DNA of 64,000 nucleotides, taken from positions 1 through 64,000 of the forward strand of contig NZ_MDFN01000022.1 in assembly GCF_001730525.1 (NCBI RefSeq), in the 5' to 3' direction. Numbering within the stretch: the first letter of the stretch is position 1; every line of letters starts with the position of its first letter. Below the pieces are notes generated by a model that saw nothing but the letters and a program-made list of their open reading frames with translations, was not told the origin of the DNA and made no database searches. The translations under genes were made by a program, and so were the position numbers. Below, one piece after another: positions 34,945 to 44,064 of the stretch. This DNA comes from Arcticibacter eurypsychrophilus. Lineage in GTDB: Bacteria; Bacteroidota; Bacteroidia; Sphingobacteriales; Sphingobacteriaceae.

Positions 34945-35274
34945 TTATGAAATATGTGCAGCTGCTATTTCACCTGAAATTTCGCCATGGGATGCATGAT
35001 AAATACACTTTCCATCCTTTATGAGAAGTAATTGAGGGGACTCATGGTATACATCAAAAGTTTTCGCTACTGCTGCAGAAAGGTCCCGGTGCTTAATTAA
35101 GTCCAAAAAATATAAAGAAGTTTCCTGGGGAAGAGCACCCTTGTCAAGCTCAAATCTTTTCTTAGCCATCATGCTAATTGGGCATCGGGTACTGTGTTTA
35201 AATAAAATACTGTAGCCACTAATGTGCTGTATGTCCTGTAGTTGTTGTATCGTTTCTAGTTGTATCCAGTTCAT
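34945..35274 (-). CDS. ytxJ: YtxJ-like bacillithiol-system redox protein
   Basis: The 109-residue thioredoxin-fold protein has the YtxJ signature HSTRCPISMMAKKRFE, where a single Cys replaces the CxxC pair of thioredoxins, then YFLDLIKHRDLSAAVA and VYHESPQLLLIKDGKCIYHASHGEI. The family is tied to bacillithiol, the thiol made by BshA, and is thought to act as a bacilliredoxin-like monothiol. I choose ATG 35274 (MNWIQLETI) over an in-frame TTG 21 bases upstream. It is followed by lipA in the same direction but 135 bases away, and is near ribH. Confidence 0.85.
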   Translation of the reverse strand: MNWIQLETIQQLQDIQHISGYSILFKHSTRCPISMMAKKRFELDKGALPQETSLYFLDLIKHRDLSAAVAKTFDVYHESPQLLLIKDGKCIYHASHGEISGEIAAAHIS

Positions 35275-35304
35275 AGGTGTAAAATTAAAATACAAAGTTG
35301 AATT

Positions 35305-35418
35305 TTATCTGCGTGATTTGGGGTATGAGTTATATGCAGGGCATACTTTGTTTGAACAAGATTGAAAAACTGTACATGCAGTAATTAATAATAAGAATAG
35401 TAACGTAACTCTTTTCAT
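35305..35418 (-). CDS. 37-residue small lipoprotein
   Basis: A short open frame from ATG 35418 to TAA encodes MKRVTLLFLLLITAC followed by TVFQSCSNKVCPAY, then a short Ser/Tyr/Lys tail. The hydrophobic N-terminus and two possible lipobox cysteines (ITAC at 15, FQSC at 20) indicate a lipid-anchored peptide, with another Cys in KVCPAY. I recall similar tiny lipoproteins with the KVCPAY motif in other Bacteroidota, in the ribH neighbourhood. Function unknown. The gene lies between ribH and the ytxJ-like gene, on the same strand. Confidence 0.65.
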   Translation of the reverse strand: MKRVTLLFLLLITACTVFQSCSNKVCPAYNSYPKSRR

Positions 35419-35467
35419 GTTGTTAAAATAAGAAAACTATCTGATCAACAGCTTTCTAATATGATTA

Positions 35468-35959
35468 TTATTTAAGTAAACGCTGCAAATCGGCCATAAG
35501 TATAGCTGAAGCTGCTGCTTCGGTTCCTTTATTGCCATGTTTGCCGCCTGCCCTTTCTTGTGCTTGTTCTAAATTTAAGGTTGTTAATACACCGAAGATC
35601 ACCGGTATAGCATGCTTAATGCCTACATTACTGATGCCATTTGCAACTGCATTACAGATATAATCGAAGTGAGGAGTATCTCCCTGGATAATGCAGCCTA
35701 AACAAATTACTGCATCTACTTGCTGTGTGTTTAATATCATTTCTGCAGCTACAATCAGTTCGAAACTGCCGGGTACAGTAAATGAAAGGATGTTTTCCGG
35801 AAGTGTACCTTGTTGAATAAACATATCATATGCACCCTGATATAAAGCACCGGTTATGTCCGCATTCCATTGTGCGGTAACAATAGCAAACCTGAACGAT
35901 TCAGCGGATGGAATTGTTGTATGTGAAAAGTCGGAAAGATTCTTGAGATGAGTTGCCAT
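35468..35959 (-). CDS. ribH: 6,7-dimethyl-8-ribityllumazine synthase
   Basis: RibH condenses the aminouracil with dihydroxybutanone phosphate in riboflavin synthesis. The 163-residue protein shows FAIVTAQWNADITGALYQGA (substrate-binding Trp and Asn region), VPGSFELI, the GDTPHFDYIC motif with the catalytic His, and PVIFGVLTTLNLEQAQERAGGKHGNKG, all in the normal order. It forms part of a minus-strand group with the upstream TPR gene; other riboflavin genes are not nearby. Confidence 0.96.
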   Translation of the reverse strand: MATHLKNLSDFSHTTIPSAESFRFAIVTAQWNADITGALYQGAYDMFIQQGTLPENILSFTVPGSFELIVAAEMILNTQQVDAVICLGCIIQGDTPHFDYICNAVANGISNVGIKHAIPVIFGVLTTLNLEQAQERAGGKHGNKGTEAAASAILMADLQRLLK

Positions 35960-36021
35960 AGGAACAAATGAAAAATGGCTACCCTTTAGGTAACCATTTA
36001 ATTATTTATAAAGCTCAGTAT

Positions 36022-36699
36022 TTATAAACGAGCTTCCGCACGTGCAATGTAAGTATCTATAACAGAGGCTTCAATGCTTGTTGGATAATTTTCTTTAATT
36101 TTTTTATAGGTATCAGCAGCAGATTTAAATTCTTTTTGCTCTTCGTAAACGAGACCTAGCTTTTTCAAGAAAAGAGGAGAAGTAAAGGTGTTATCAGATT
36201 TGCTTGCTGCTTTTTTGTAGTAAGTAATTGATTTATCGTACTCTTTTAATTCAGAATAAGCATCACCTAACATGCCTAATACCAATGGGTCGATAACAAT
36301 ACTACCGGTACTGCTGTAGTTACCTAATGCATCAATGGCTTTCTCGAATTCACCCTTTTGCAGGTATAAACCACCCAGATAAGCATTGGCAAGATTAGCA
36401 GATTTAGTGCTGGAGTATTCGTCAGCTATTGTTTCAAAGCCCGGATATGAACCATCACCCTTAATAGCTCTGTCAGCTAAAGAATCAACGGCTACGTATT
36501 CTTCTGCTTTAAACATTTCATTTGCAGCCGTTTCTGCACGGGGTGCTAAGTAGAATTGTTGATATCCGATGTAAAGTAAAATAAGTGCTACTATTGCTCC
36601 GCCAATAACAGCCAGACTTTTCTTGTTCTCCTGCACAAAGTGCCCTGGGTTTGTCAGCATATTTGATTGAGTTTTAGTATCCATTTGATTTGTCGCCAT
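36022..36699 (-). CDS. Membrane-anchored TPR-repeat protein
   Basis: The 225-residue protein has a short cytoplasmic N-terminus, one membrane helix (about 30-50, LAVIGGAIVALILLYIGY) and then several tetratricopeptide helices (LANAYLGGLYLQKGEFEKAI, LGMLGDAYSELKEYDKSI, LKKLGLVYEEQKEFKSAA). This is the YfgM-like layout of membrane-tethered TPR proteins that contact chaperones at the membrane. TPR proteins are usually upstream of ribH in Bacteroidota. A TATTTTTG box on the minus strand about 20 bases before the start could be its promoter. Confidence 0.85.
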   Translation of the reverse strand: MATNQMDTKTQSNMLTNPGHFVQENKKSLAVIGGAIVALILLYIGYQQFYLAPRAETAANEMFKAEEYVAVDSLADRAIKGDGSYPGFETIADEYSSTKSANLANAYLGGLYLQKGEFEKAIDALGNYSSTGSIVIDPLVLGMLGDAYSELKEYDKSITYYKKAASKSDNTFTSPLFLKKLGLVYEEQKEFKSAADTYKKIKENYPTSIEASVIDTYIARAEARL

Positions 36700-36809
36700 T
36701 TGCGTAAAATTGAAGTTTGCAAAAATACGTTTTTAAGGGTTACTAACAAGTGATTGTAGAAAGAAAAAACTTAAATTGTTTTTGAAAGATTAACTTTGTC
36801 ACTGATAGT

Positions 36810-37922
36810 ATGTGGCTGGAGAAATTATCCCTATTAAATTTTAAGAATTATGAAGAGGCCGAATTGGCCTTATCACCTTCAGTTAACGCCTTTACGGGCG
36901 ATAATGGAGCAGGTAAGACCAACCTTCTGGATTCGATTCATTATCTTTCCCTTTGTAAAAGTTATTTTAATCCAATAGACTCCCAGCAAATCAAAAATGC
37001 ATGTGATTTCTTCATGATACAGGGTGTTTTTGATATGGACGGATCAAATGAAGTGATTTCCTGCTCGCTTAAGCGCAATCAAAAAAAGCTATTTCGTCGG
37101 AATAAGAAGGAATATCAGCGATTGGCCGACCATATTGGTCTCTTTCCATCTGTCATGATTTCCCCTAATGATGTCAGTATTATTATTGAAGGAAGTGAAG
37201 AACGTCGTCGTTTTATCGATAATGTGATTTCTCAAACCGATGGGCACTATCTGGATGAACTGATTATTTATAATAAAAATCTGCTCAACAGAAATGCTTT
37301 ATTAAAAAGGATTGCAGAAAGAGGGCAGTATGATCCGGAACTAATGGAGGTTATTGATGACCAGATGATCGCATCCGGTCAAATAATATTTGAAAAGCGA
37401 AAGGCTTTTATGTCTGTTTTTATCCCAGTATTCGAAAAACATTATAAATATCTGACTGAAGAAGCTGAACAGGTTGAGTTAATATATGATTCTCCTTTGT
37501 TTCATGATGAATTTGCAGCACTGTTGAAAAAATCAGTGGAGCGCGATCGTTTCCTTCAGCGTACCACAATGGGCATCCACAAAGATGATTTAAGCTTCAG
37601 TGTAAACGGTATGCCGATGAAGAAATTTGGGTCACAGGGACAGCAGAAGTCATTTCTTATTGCTTTGAAGTTAGCTCAGTATAGTTTTCTGCAGATGAAG
37701 AAAGGGTATAAGCCTTTGCTATTGCTGGATGATATTTTTGATAAGTTGGATGACAAGCGGATTAAGAAGTTAATGCAAATGGTGTCTCATGATGATTTTG
37801 GACAAATATTTCTGACGGATACCAACAGAGAGCGTATTGAAGGAATCTTTTCAGGTATTGGAGTTGGCCTAACTATATTTGAGGTAAGGAAAGGAGTGAT
37901 ACAAAATGAGAAAACCGAATGA
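36810..37922 (+). CDS. recF: DNA replication and repair protein RecF
   Basis: RecF, with RecO and RecR, loads RecA at gaps in single-stranded DNA. The 370-residue SMC-like ATPase has the Walker A GDNGAGKTNLLDSI (about 31-44), the signature FGSQGQQKSFLIALKLAQ and Walker B PLLLLDDIFDKLD, with the D-loop nearby. Length is typical. A TAACTTTG box ends 10 bases before the ATG. The end overlaps the DUF721 gene by 17 bases, so the two are coupled. Confidence 0.96.
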   Translation: MWLEKLSLLNFKNYEEAELALSPSVNAFTGDNGAGKTNLLDSIHYLSLCKSYFNPIDSQQIKNACDFFMIQGVFDMDGSNEVISCSLKRNQKKLFRRNKKEYQRLADHIGLFPSVMISPNDVSIIIEGSEERRRFIDNVISQTDGHYLDELIIYNKNLLNRNALLKRIAERGQYDPELMEVIDDQMIASGQIIFEKRKAFMSVFIPVFEKHYKYLTEEAEQVELIYDSPLFHDEFAALLKKSVERDRFLQRTTMGIHKDDLSFSVNGMPMKKFGSQGQQKSFLIALKLAQYSFLQMKKGYKPLLLLDDIFDKLDDKRIKKLMQMVSHDDFGQIFLTDTNRERIEGIFSGIGVGLTIFEVRKGVIQNEKTE

Positions 37923-38196
37923 CAAGCCAATCAAAGAGGCTATTGAACAAATGTTGCGGGTATATAAGCTAAAGAGAAAGTTTGATGAAACCTCGCTTGT
38001 TGCAGCATGGCCGGAAATGATGGGTCCTGCTGTAGCTAATCGTACGCGTCAGTTATATATCCGTGATAAAAAATTATTTATCCGTGTGGAATCTTCGGTG
38101 TTGAAAAATGAATTACTGATGATCCGTTCTCAGATTCTGGATAAGATGAATGAGCGGGCAGGGGCGGATGTGCTTGAGGATATTGTATTTTTATAA
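37906..38196 (+). CDS. DUF721/DciA-like protein
   Basis: The 96-residue protein belongs to the DUF721 family (ATWPEMMGPAVANRTRQLYIRDKKLFIRVESSVLKNEL pattern seen here from about 32 to 75). Some members (DciA) load the replicative helicase. The gene overlaps recF by 17 bases, a common arrangement, and this suggests a role in replication or repair. It ends in a strong bidirectional terminator. Confidence 0.85.
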   Translation: MRKPNDKPIKEAIEQMLRVYKLKRKFDETSLVAAWPEMMGPAVANRTRQLYIRDKKLFIRVESSVLKNELLMIRSQILDKMNERAGADVLEDIVFL

Positions 38197-38226
38197 ACAA
38201 GGTCCTTTGATAGACCTTGTTTATAA
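38191..38226. terminator. Bidirectional terminator between DUF721 and ndk genes
   Basis: TTATAAACAAGGTC at 38191-38204 pairs with GACCTTGTTTATAA at 38213-38226, with an 8-base loop. It includes the DUF721 stop codon and separates two converging genes. Confidence 0.75.
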
Positions 38227-38234
38227 GTGGTTTT

Positions 38235-38654
38235 TTAAAAACGCTCAAACTGAGAGAAGAAGAAGTTCCCTTCAATAGCTGCATTTTCATCTGAATCGGA
38301 ACCATGTACTGTGTTCGCTTCAATAGACTTGGCATATTTATTACGAAGTGTGCCTGCATCAGCTTTAGCCGGATCGGTTGCACCAATCAATGTACGGAAG
38401 TCTTCCACTGCATTGTCTTTTTCAAGAATGGCAGCGACGATAGGGCCTGAACTCATAAAAGATACCAGGTCATTATAAAAAGGACGTCCTTTGTGTACAG
38501 CATAAAATTCACCTGCAGTTTCTGCAGTTAATTTAGTGTATTTTAATGCGATAATTTTAAAGCCCCCTTTAGTGATATCATTCAGTATAGCACCAATATG
38601 GTCGTTTTCAACGCCATCTGGCTTAATCATGGTAAATGTTCTGTTTGTTGCCAT
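38235..38654 (-). CDS. ndk: Nucleoside diphosphate kinase
   Basis: Ndk transfers the terminal phosphate between NTPs and NDPs. The 139-residue protein has [11 protein letters not shown] at the N-terminus, [19 protein letters not shown] in the middle and [12 protein letters not shown] with the phosphorylated His (about 118). Length and motifs are normal. It is a single gene on the minus strand. Confidence 0.96.
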   Translation of the reverse strand: MATNRTFTMIKPDGVENDHIGAILNDITKGGFKIIALKYTKLTAETAGEFYAVHKGRPFYNDLVSFMSSGPIVAAILEKDNAVEDFRTLIGATDPAKADAGTLRNKYAKSIEANTVHGSDSDENAAIEGNFFFSQFERF

Positions 38655-38756
38655 TGTGTTTTTAAGTTGCCGTAAAATTATAATTTAATTTGTAGCAAAA
38701 GAAGTATTTGGCGAAAAAGACGGATAGTTATGCGCGAAGATAAGAAATAATTGCAT

Positions 38757-38786
38757 TTTGTTAGATCAAGGTTTTTAATAGCTTTG
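38757..38786 (+). promoter_or_regulatory. Promoter of the nrnA-like gene
   Basis: TTTG at 38757-38760 and TAGCTTTG at 38779-38786 are 18 bases apart, a good match to the Bacteroidota -33/-7 pair, 15 bases before the start codon. Confidence 0.6.
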
Positions 38787-38801
38787 CATTTCTTTTAATA
38801 A

Positions 38802-39815
38802 ATGATGTTAGAGTTAGAAACCCTTAAAGAATTATTGACGCTGCCCAGGCGTATTGTTATTACCACTCATCATAAGCCTGATGGCGATGCAATGGGTTCA
38901 TCTTTGGGGCTTTATAACTATCTGATCCAGAAAGGGCATCATGTACGGGTTATCACGCCATCGGATTATCCGGTTTTTCTTCAATGGATGCCCAATAATA
39001 CCGAAGTCCTTATCTATCCTCAACAAATAGAACTGTCCAATACTTTTATAGCGGAGGCAGAACTTGTATTTTGTCTGGATTTCAATGCATTGAACAGGAT
39101 CTATGAAATGGGCGTTCAGATACAAGAATCGCCGGCTAAAAAAGTGATGATTGATCATCACCTGGAACCGCAGGACTTTGATGATTACCGGTACTGGTCT
39201 ATCAATGCTTGTTCTACAGCACAGCTTGTATATGAGTTTATTGTCCAGGTGATGGAAGAGCCAGAATTGATCAATAAGGATGTGGCTACCTGTTTGTATA
39301 CGGGTATTATGACCGATTCGGGATCTTTCCGGTTTCCGACTACCACACCAAGGGTGCATATTATTGTTGCAGATCTGATCACGCGAGGTGCAGAAAACTG
39401 GAAAATTCATCAGTTGGTATACGATAACTTCTCTGAAAGCCGTTTACGTTTTCTGGGTTATTGTTTACTTAATAAGCTTGTTGTGCTTCCTGAGTATAAG
39501 ACCGCATATTTTTCCGTGTCTGCAGAAGAACTGAAGCGGTTTACAATTACAACAGGCGATTCAGAAGGATTGGTTAATTATGCATTAACAATAAATGGCA
39601 TCAAACTGGCTGCTCTTATTATTGAGCGACCGGATACTGTTAAACTTTCCCTTCGCTCTACAGGTGATTTTCCGGCCAACGAAATTTGTAAAAAATATTT
39701 TAAAGGAGGAGGTCACAGAAATGCAGCAGGGGGACAATCTGATCTGTCTCTGGATGACACCGTCTTGAAATTTAAAGAAATTCTAATTGAATATAAAAGT
39801 CTATTAATACAATAA
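38802..39815 (+). CDS. DHH-family phosphoesterase (NrnA/oligoribonuclease-like)
   Basis: NrnA-type enzymes degrade nano-RNAs and adenosine 3',5'-bisphosphate. The 337-residue protein has HHKPDGDAMGSSLGL (about 22-36), LDFNALNRI, IDHHLEP with the DHH motif near 115, the GIMTDSGSFRF block near 168, and the DHHA1 domain ending GGGHRNAAGG (about 305). The DHH and DHHA1 domains are complete. It is followed after 14 bases by an FKBP gene. Confidence 0.92.
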   Translation: MMLELETLKELLTLPRRIVITTHHKPDGDAMGSSLGLYNYLIQKGHHVRVITPSDYPVFLQWMPNNTEVLIYPQQIELSNTFIAEAELVFCLDFNALNRIYEMGVQIQESPAKKVMIDHHLEPQDFDDYRYWSINACSTAQLVYEFIVQVMEEPELINKDVATCLYTGIMTDSGSFRFPTTTPRVHIIVADLITRGAENWKIHQLVYDNFSESRLRFLGYCLLNKLVVLPEYKTAYFSVSAEELKRFTITTGDSEGLVNYALTINGIKLAALIIERPDTVKLSLRSTGDFPANEICKKYFKGGGHRNAAGGQSDLSLDDTVLKFKEILIEYKSLLIQ

Positions 39816-39829
39816 CTACAAAAAAGAAA

Positions 39830-40807
39830 ATGAACAAGAGCTTAATTATGTTGGGAATTGCAGCGTTAGCGTTTACTAGCTGCAAACAGTTTAAAAAAGG
39901 TGAAGGTGATATGCAGTATATTATCCACGAGGATAAAGATGGTGCTGCAATCAAAGAAGGTGACTTTATCGCTTTACATGCGATCCAAAAAACTGAAGAA
40001 GATTCTACTTTATCTAATTCGTATGACTATGACAGGCCTATGTTTGTCGCAGAACAGAAATCTTCATTTAAAGGAGATATCTATGCTGCATTAGCAATGC
40101 TAAGTGAAGGTGATAGTGCAACTTTCAAAATCAATCTGGATTCTTTGCAGGCAAAAATGAACATGCCAAAGCCAGCAAACACAAAAGGAAAGTACATGGT
40201 CTTTACTTTTAAGATTGACAAAGTAATTCCAAAAGGTACATTAACAGATAGTTTATTTCAGGGTAAAGTAGACCAATTTTTAAAGGCAGAAGTTGCTAAG
40301 GCTAAGAGTCAGGAAGCTGGTAAGATCAGTAGATTTATCGCTGCTAATGATTTGAAACCTACAGTAACGGCTTCAGGCTTAAATTATATAGTAGAAAAAG
40401 AAGGTAATGGTACAAAACCAGCAGTTGGAGATACCGTTAAATTAGATTATACAGGTAGCTTCCTTACAGGAAAAGTATTTGATACCAGTATTCAGGCTGT
40501 AGCTAAAAAAGAACCAGGTTTGTTTAATGCAATGCGCCCTTACACACCTATGAAGGTCCCTGCAGGTGTACATGCTACAATTCCAGGTTTTGATGAAGGC
40601 TTATTGTTATTATCAAAAGGAAGTAAGGTTAAATTTATTATTCCTTCTAGTTTAGCTTATGGCGAACAAGGAAGTCAGATTATTCCTCCTTTTATGCCAT
40701 TAGTATTTGAAATGGAAGTGTTGGAAATTATTAAACCTAAACCAGGTTCTCCTGCTCCAGTAATTGCTCCAGCTCCGGCTCCAGTTGGTGCTCAGGGTAA
40801 AAAATAA
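39830..40807 (+). CDS. FKBP-type peptidyl-prolyl isomerase, lipoprotein
   Basis: The 325-residue protein starts with a lipoprotein signal ending FTSC (Cys 18). A FKBP domain covers about 200-300 with VGDTVKLDYTGSFLTGKVFDTSI and IPGFDEGLLLLSKGSKVKFI, followed by LAYGEQG. The N-terminal half (about 40-160) looks like an earlier, degenerate FKBP-like domain (EGDFIALHAIQK, MLSEGDSATFKI), and the C-terminal tail is Pro/Ala-rich. The protein should help fold envelope proteins. The next gene encodes a related protein in the same direction. Confidence 0.92.
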   Translation: MNKSLIMLGIAALAFTSCKQFKKGEGDMQYIIHEDKDGAAIKEGDFIALHAIQKTEEDSTLSNSYDYDRPMFVAEQKSSFKGDIYAALAMLSEGDSATFKINLDSLQAKMNMPKPANTKGKYMVFTFKIDKVIPKGTLTDSLFQGKVDQFLKAEVAKAKSQEAGKISRFIAANDLKPTVTASGLNYIVEKEGNGTKPAVGDTVKLDYTGSFLTGKVFDTSIQAVAKKEPGLFNAMRPYTPMKVPAGVHATIPGFDEGLLLLSKGSKVKFIIPSSLAYGEQGSQIIPPFMPLVFEMEVLEIIKPKPGSPAPVIAPAPAPVGAQGKK

Positions 40808-40837
40808 TAACTTATTTCTTATATTAAAATTTAACAA

Positions 40838-40876
40838 ACATCCGGCTGATGCATATTCAGCCGGATGTTTAATTTT
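40838..40876 (+). terminator. Terminator between the two FKBP genes
   Basis: ACATCCGGCTGA pairs with TCAGCCGGATGT around a short loop, followed by TTAATTTTAAAT. It lies just before the start of the second FKBP gene, so the two genes are not simply one operon unless readthrough occurs. Confidence 0.75.
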
Positions 40877-40885
40877 AAATCTCAT

Positions 40886-41929
40886 ATGAAAACTGCAAAT
40901 TTAATCATGGCATTGTTGGTTGTGCTGAGTGTTCAGGTATTTGGACAGGCTAAGCCCGATTTAAAGCAATTGCCCAATGGAGTTCAGTATCAAATTTATA
41001 CCAAAGGCACAGCGGCCCGAATAAAATTAAATGATGTAATTACCTTTAATTTTACTCAAAAAACGGATAAGGATTCTGTTTTATTCAGCTCATTTGCATC
41101 AGGCAAGCCTGTTACAATAGCTGTGGAGCCATCGAAGAGTATTTCGGATTTGATGTATTTCTTTCCGATGCTTGGATTGAAAGATAGTGCATTTGTGAAG
41201 ATACCCAGTGATTCTTTATTTAAAGATGGCCAAATGGAACGTCCATCTTTCTTTCCTAAGGGAAGTACACTTCAGTTTGTTTTAAAAGTTGAGAATGTTC
41301 AGTCTATGGAGGCTGCAATGGCTGAACGTCAAAAGATGATGGATGTACAGGCTAAAGCCGCTGATTCTTTAAAAACAAATGAACTGCGTATTATGGATGC
41401 TTTTGTAGCAGAAAATAAGTTGGTGGTCACACAAACACCTTCCGGTTTACGGTATTTAATTCTGACTCCTTCTTCGAAGCTGAAACCTGCTGCAGGCGAC
41501 ACGGTAGAAGTAAATTACATTGGACGGACCTTAAATGGTAAAACCTTTGATTCCAGTATTGAGGCAGAAGCTAAAAAGGCTGGCCTGGAACAACCGGGTC
41601 GTAATTATGAGCCGATTAGTTTTGTAGTTGGACAGGGAGAAGTAATTCCTGGGTGGGATGAGGCGCTATTGCTGATGAATGAAGGATCAAAAGGACGCTT
41701 TCTAATTCCTTCTGCACTTGCTTACGGACCTAAGGGTGCCGGCCAGGATATCGCTCCTTTTAGCACGCTTGATTTCCAGGTAGAATTAGTGAAAGTGAAA
41801 CCTGCTAAAAAAGTTGTAGCCACCACTAAACCTGCCGTAGCAGTGAAAAAAACGGTGTCAGTTAAGAAAGTGACCCCTAAGACAAAATCTACAGTTAAGA
41901 AGAAGGTTGTGACCTCTAAGACAAAATAA
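40886..41929 (+). CDS. FKBP-type peptidyl-prolyl isomerase with Lys-rich tail
   Basis: The 347-residue protein has a signal peptide ending near VFGQA and no lipobox, so it is a periplasmic protein. It repeats the layout of the previous gene product: a degenerate FKBP-like half (LNDVITFNFTQK, MLGLKDSAFVKIPSD) and a canonical FKBP domain at about 205-310 (AGDTVEVNYIGRTLNGKTFDSSI, IPGWDEALLLMNEGSKGRFL, LAYGPKG). A Lys/Val/Thr-rich C-terminus of about 40 residues follows. ATG at 40886 is preferred over an upstream in-frame start that lies at the terminator. Confidence 0.92.
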   Translation: MKTANLIMALLVVLSVQVFGQAKPDLKQLPNGVQYQIYTKGTAARIKLNDVITFNFTQKTDKDSVLFSSFASGKPVTIAVEPSKSISDLMYFFPMLGLKDSAFVKIPSDSLFKDGQMERPSFFPKGSTLQFVLKVENVQSMEAAMAERQKMMDVQAKAADSLKTNELRIMDAFVAENKLVVTQTPSGLRYLILTPSSKLKPAAGDTVEVNYIGRTLNGKTFDSSIEAEAKKAGLEQPGRNYEPISFVVGQGEVIPGWDEALLLMNEGSKGRFLIPSALAYGPKGAGQDIAPFSTLDFQVELVKVKPAKKVVATTKPAVAVKKTVSVKKVTPKTKSTVKKKVVTSKTK

Positions 41930-42073
41930 GCTGTCATATTGTCATCGTAAACAATTTCATTATTGTCTGCTATTACTTTTCCATGTGTCAAACAGTTGAA
42001 TTATAAGCTTGGCATAAGCATTGATAAGTAAGAAGTAGTTATTGAATTAAGAAATAATAAAGAAGAATATAAT

Positions 42074-43984
42074 ATGTCAAAGATTATTGGTATCGACTTA
42101 GGAACAACAAACTCTTGCGTTGCCGTAATGGAAGGTAATGAGCCTGTAGTTATAGCCAACAGCGAGGGAAAACGCACAACTCCATCAATTGTTGCGTTTG
42201 TTGAAAACGGAGAACGTAAAGTAGGTGATCCTGCAAAACGTCAAGCAATTACAAATCCAACAAAAACGATCTACTCTATTAAGCGTTTCATGGGAAACAG
42301 CTTTAATGAAGTAACGAAGGAATCATCACGTGTACCATACACTGTATTAAAAGGTGATAACAATACACCACGTGTTGATATTGACGGTCGTAAATACACT
42401 CCTCAGGAAATTTCAGCAATGATTCTTCAGAAGATGAAGAAAACAGCAGAAGATTTCTTAGGCCATGAAGTAACAGAAGCGGTTATTACTGTTCCTGCTT
42501 ATTTCAATGATGCGCAACGTCAGGCTACTAAAGAAGCTGGAGAAATTGCAGGTCTAACTGTTAAAAGAATTATAAATGAACCGACTGCAGCTGCTTTAGC
42601 ATACGGTTTGGACAAAGCACATAGAGATATGAAAATTGCTGTGTTCGACTGTGGTGGTGGTACTCATGACGTGTCAATCCTTGAATTAGGTGATGGTGTG
42701 TTTGAAGTTAAGTCAACTGATGGTGACACTCACCTTGGTGGAGATGACTTTGACCATGTGATCATTGACTGGTTAACTACAGAGTTTAAGGCAGAGAATG
42801 GTATGGACCTTGCAAAAGATCCTATGGCTCTTCAACGTTTAAAAGAAGCTGCAGAAAAAGCGAAGATTGAATTATCAAGCTCTACTCAAACTGAGATCAA
42901 CCTTCCTTATATCACTGCTGATCAAAATGGACCGAAGCACCTTGTACGGACTTTAAGTCGTGCTAAATTTGAGCAATTGGCAGACAGTTTGATCAAACGT
43001 ACTATTGAGCCTTGTCGTTCAGCTTTGAAAAACGCTGGATTGACTATTGCAGACATTGATGAAGTGATCTTAGTAGGTGGTTCTACTCGTATTCCTGCTA
43101 TTCAGGATGCAGTAAAAGCATTCTTTGGTAAAGAACCTTCTAAAGGTGTTAACCCAGATGAAGTTGTAGCTATTGGTGCAGCAATTCAGGGTGGTGTGTT
43201 AACAGGAGAAGTGAAAGATGTATTGCTTCTTGATGTTACTCCACTTTCTTTAGGTATTGAAACTATGGGTAGTGTAATGACTAAATTAATTGAGTCTAAC
43301 ACCACTATTCCAAGTAAGAAATCTGAAACTTTCTCTACTGCATCAGACAATCAACCATCTGTAGAAATTCATATTCTTCAGGGTGAGCGTCCTATGGCAA
43401 ACCAGAATCGTACTATTGGACGTTTCCACTTAGATGGACTTCCACCAGCACCTCGTGGTATACCTCAAATCGAAGTAACTTTTGATATTGATGCGAATGG
43501 TATCTTACATGTATCTGCCAAAGATAAAGCAACAGGTAAGGAACAGAAAATTCGTATCGAGGCATCTTCCGGTTTAACAGACGAAGAGATTAAGAAGATG
43601 AAGTTGGAAGCAGAAGAAAATGCTGATTCCGATAAAAAAGCAAGGGAAGAAATCGACAAGCTTAACGCTGCCGATGCACTTATATTCTCAACTGAAAAAC
43701 AGTTAAAAGAGTATGGTGATAAAATCCCTGCTGAGAAAAAAGCGCCTATCGAAAGTGCTTTCACTAAATTGAAAGATGCTTACGCTGCTAAAAGCTTTGC
43801 TGATATTGACGTAGCTCAGGAAGAATTGCAAGCCGCTTGGAATGTAGCTTCTGAAGATATGTACAAGGGAACGCAAGATGCGGGTGCTCAGGGTGCTCCT
43901 AATCCAGGACCTGGTGCTGCTAATGGAAATGCAGCCAGCAATGGTGACACAGTTACTGATGTTGACTTCGAAGAAGTAAAATAA
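42074..43984 (+). CDS. dnaK: Chaperone DnaK (Hsp70)
   Basis: DnaK binds and refolds exposed hydrophobic peptides with DnaJ and GrpE. The 636-residue protein has the N-terminal [17 protein letters not shown]-binding motif, [13 protein letters not shown], the phosphate-2 segment [14 protein letters not shown] (a His stands where Phe is usual), [12 protein letters not shown], and the substrate domain [16 protein letters not shown] Gly/Ala-rich C-terminus ends in DVDFEEVK. dnaJ and grpE are not nearby. A strong terminator follows. Confidence 0.97.
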   Translation: MSKIIGIDLGTTNSCVAVMEGNEPVVIANSEGKRTTPSIVAFVENGERKVGDPAKRQAITNPTKTIYSIKRFMGNSFNEVTKESSRVPYTVLKGDNNTPRVDIDGRKYTPQEISAMILQKMKKTAEDFLGHEVTEAVITVPAYFNDAQRQATKEAGEIAGLTVKRIINEPTAAALAYGLDKAHRDMKIAVFDCGGGTHDVSILELGDGVFEVKSTDGDTHLGGDDFDHVIIDWLTTEFKAENGMDLAKDPMALQRLKEAAEKAKIELSSSTQTEINLPYITADQNGPKHLVRTLSRAKFEQLADSLIKRTIEPCRSALKNAGLTIADIDEVILVGGSTRIPAIQDAVKAFFGKEPSKGVNPDEVVAIGAAIQGGVLTGEVKDVLLLDVTPLSLGIETMGSVMTKLIESNTTIPSKKSETFSTASDNQPSVEIHILQGERPMANQNRTIGRFHLDGLPPAPRGIPQIEVTFDIDANGILHVSAKDKATGKEQKIRIEASSGLTDEEIKKMKLEAEENADSDKKAREEIDKLNAADALIFSTEKQLKEYGDKIPAEKKAPIESAFTKLKDAYAAKSFADIDVAQEELQAAWNVASEDMYKGTQDAGAQGAPNPGPGAANGNAASNGDTVTDVDFEEVK

Positions 43985-44002
43985 TTAAGTAATTTTTAAT
44001 TT

Positions 44003-44037
44003 AAAAAGCCGTTTCAGTTTTCTGAAGCGGCTTTTTG
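44003..44037 (+). terminator. Terminator after dnaK
   Basis: AAAAGCCGTTTCAG pairs with CTGAAGCGGCTTTTT (one mismatch), loop TTTT, with a following T run. Confidence 0.88.
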
Positions 44038-44064
44038 TTGTTGTAATAAACGATATTTGCAGTA

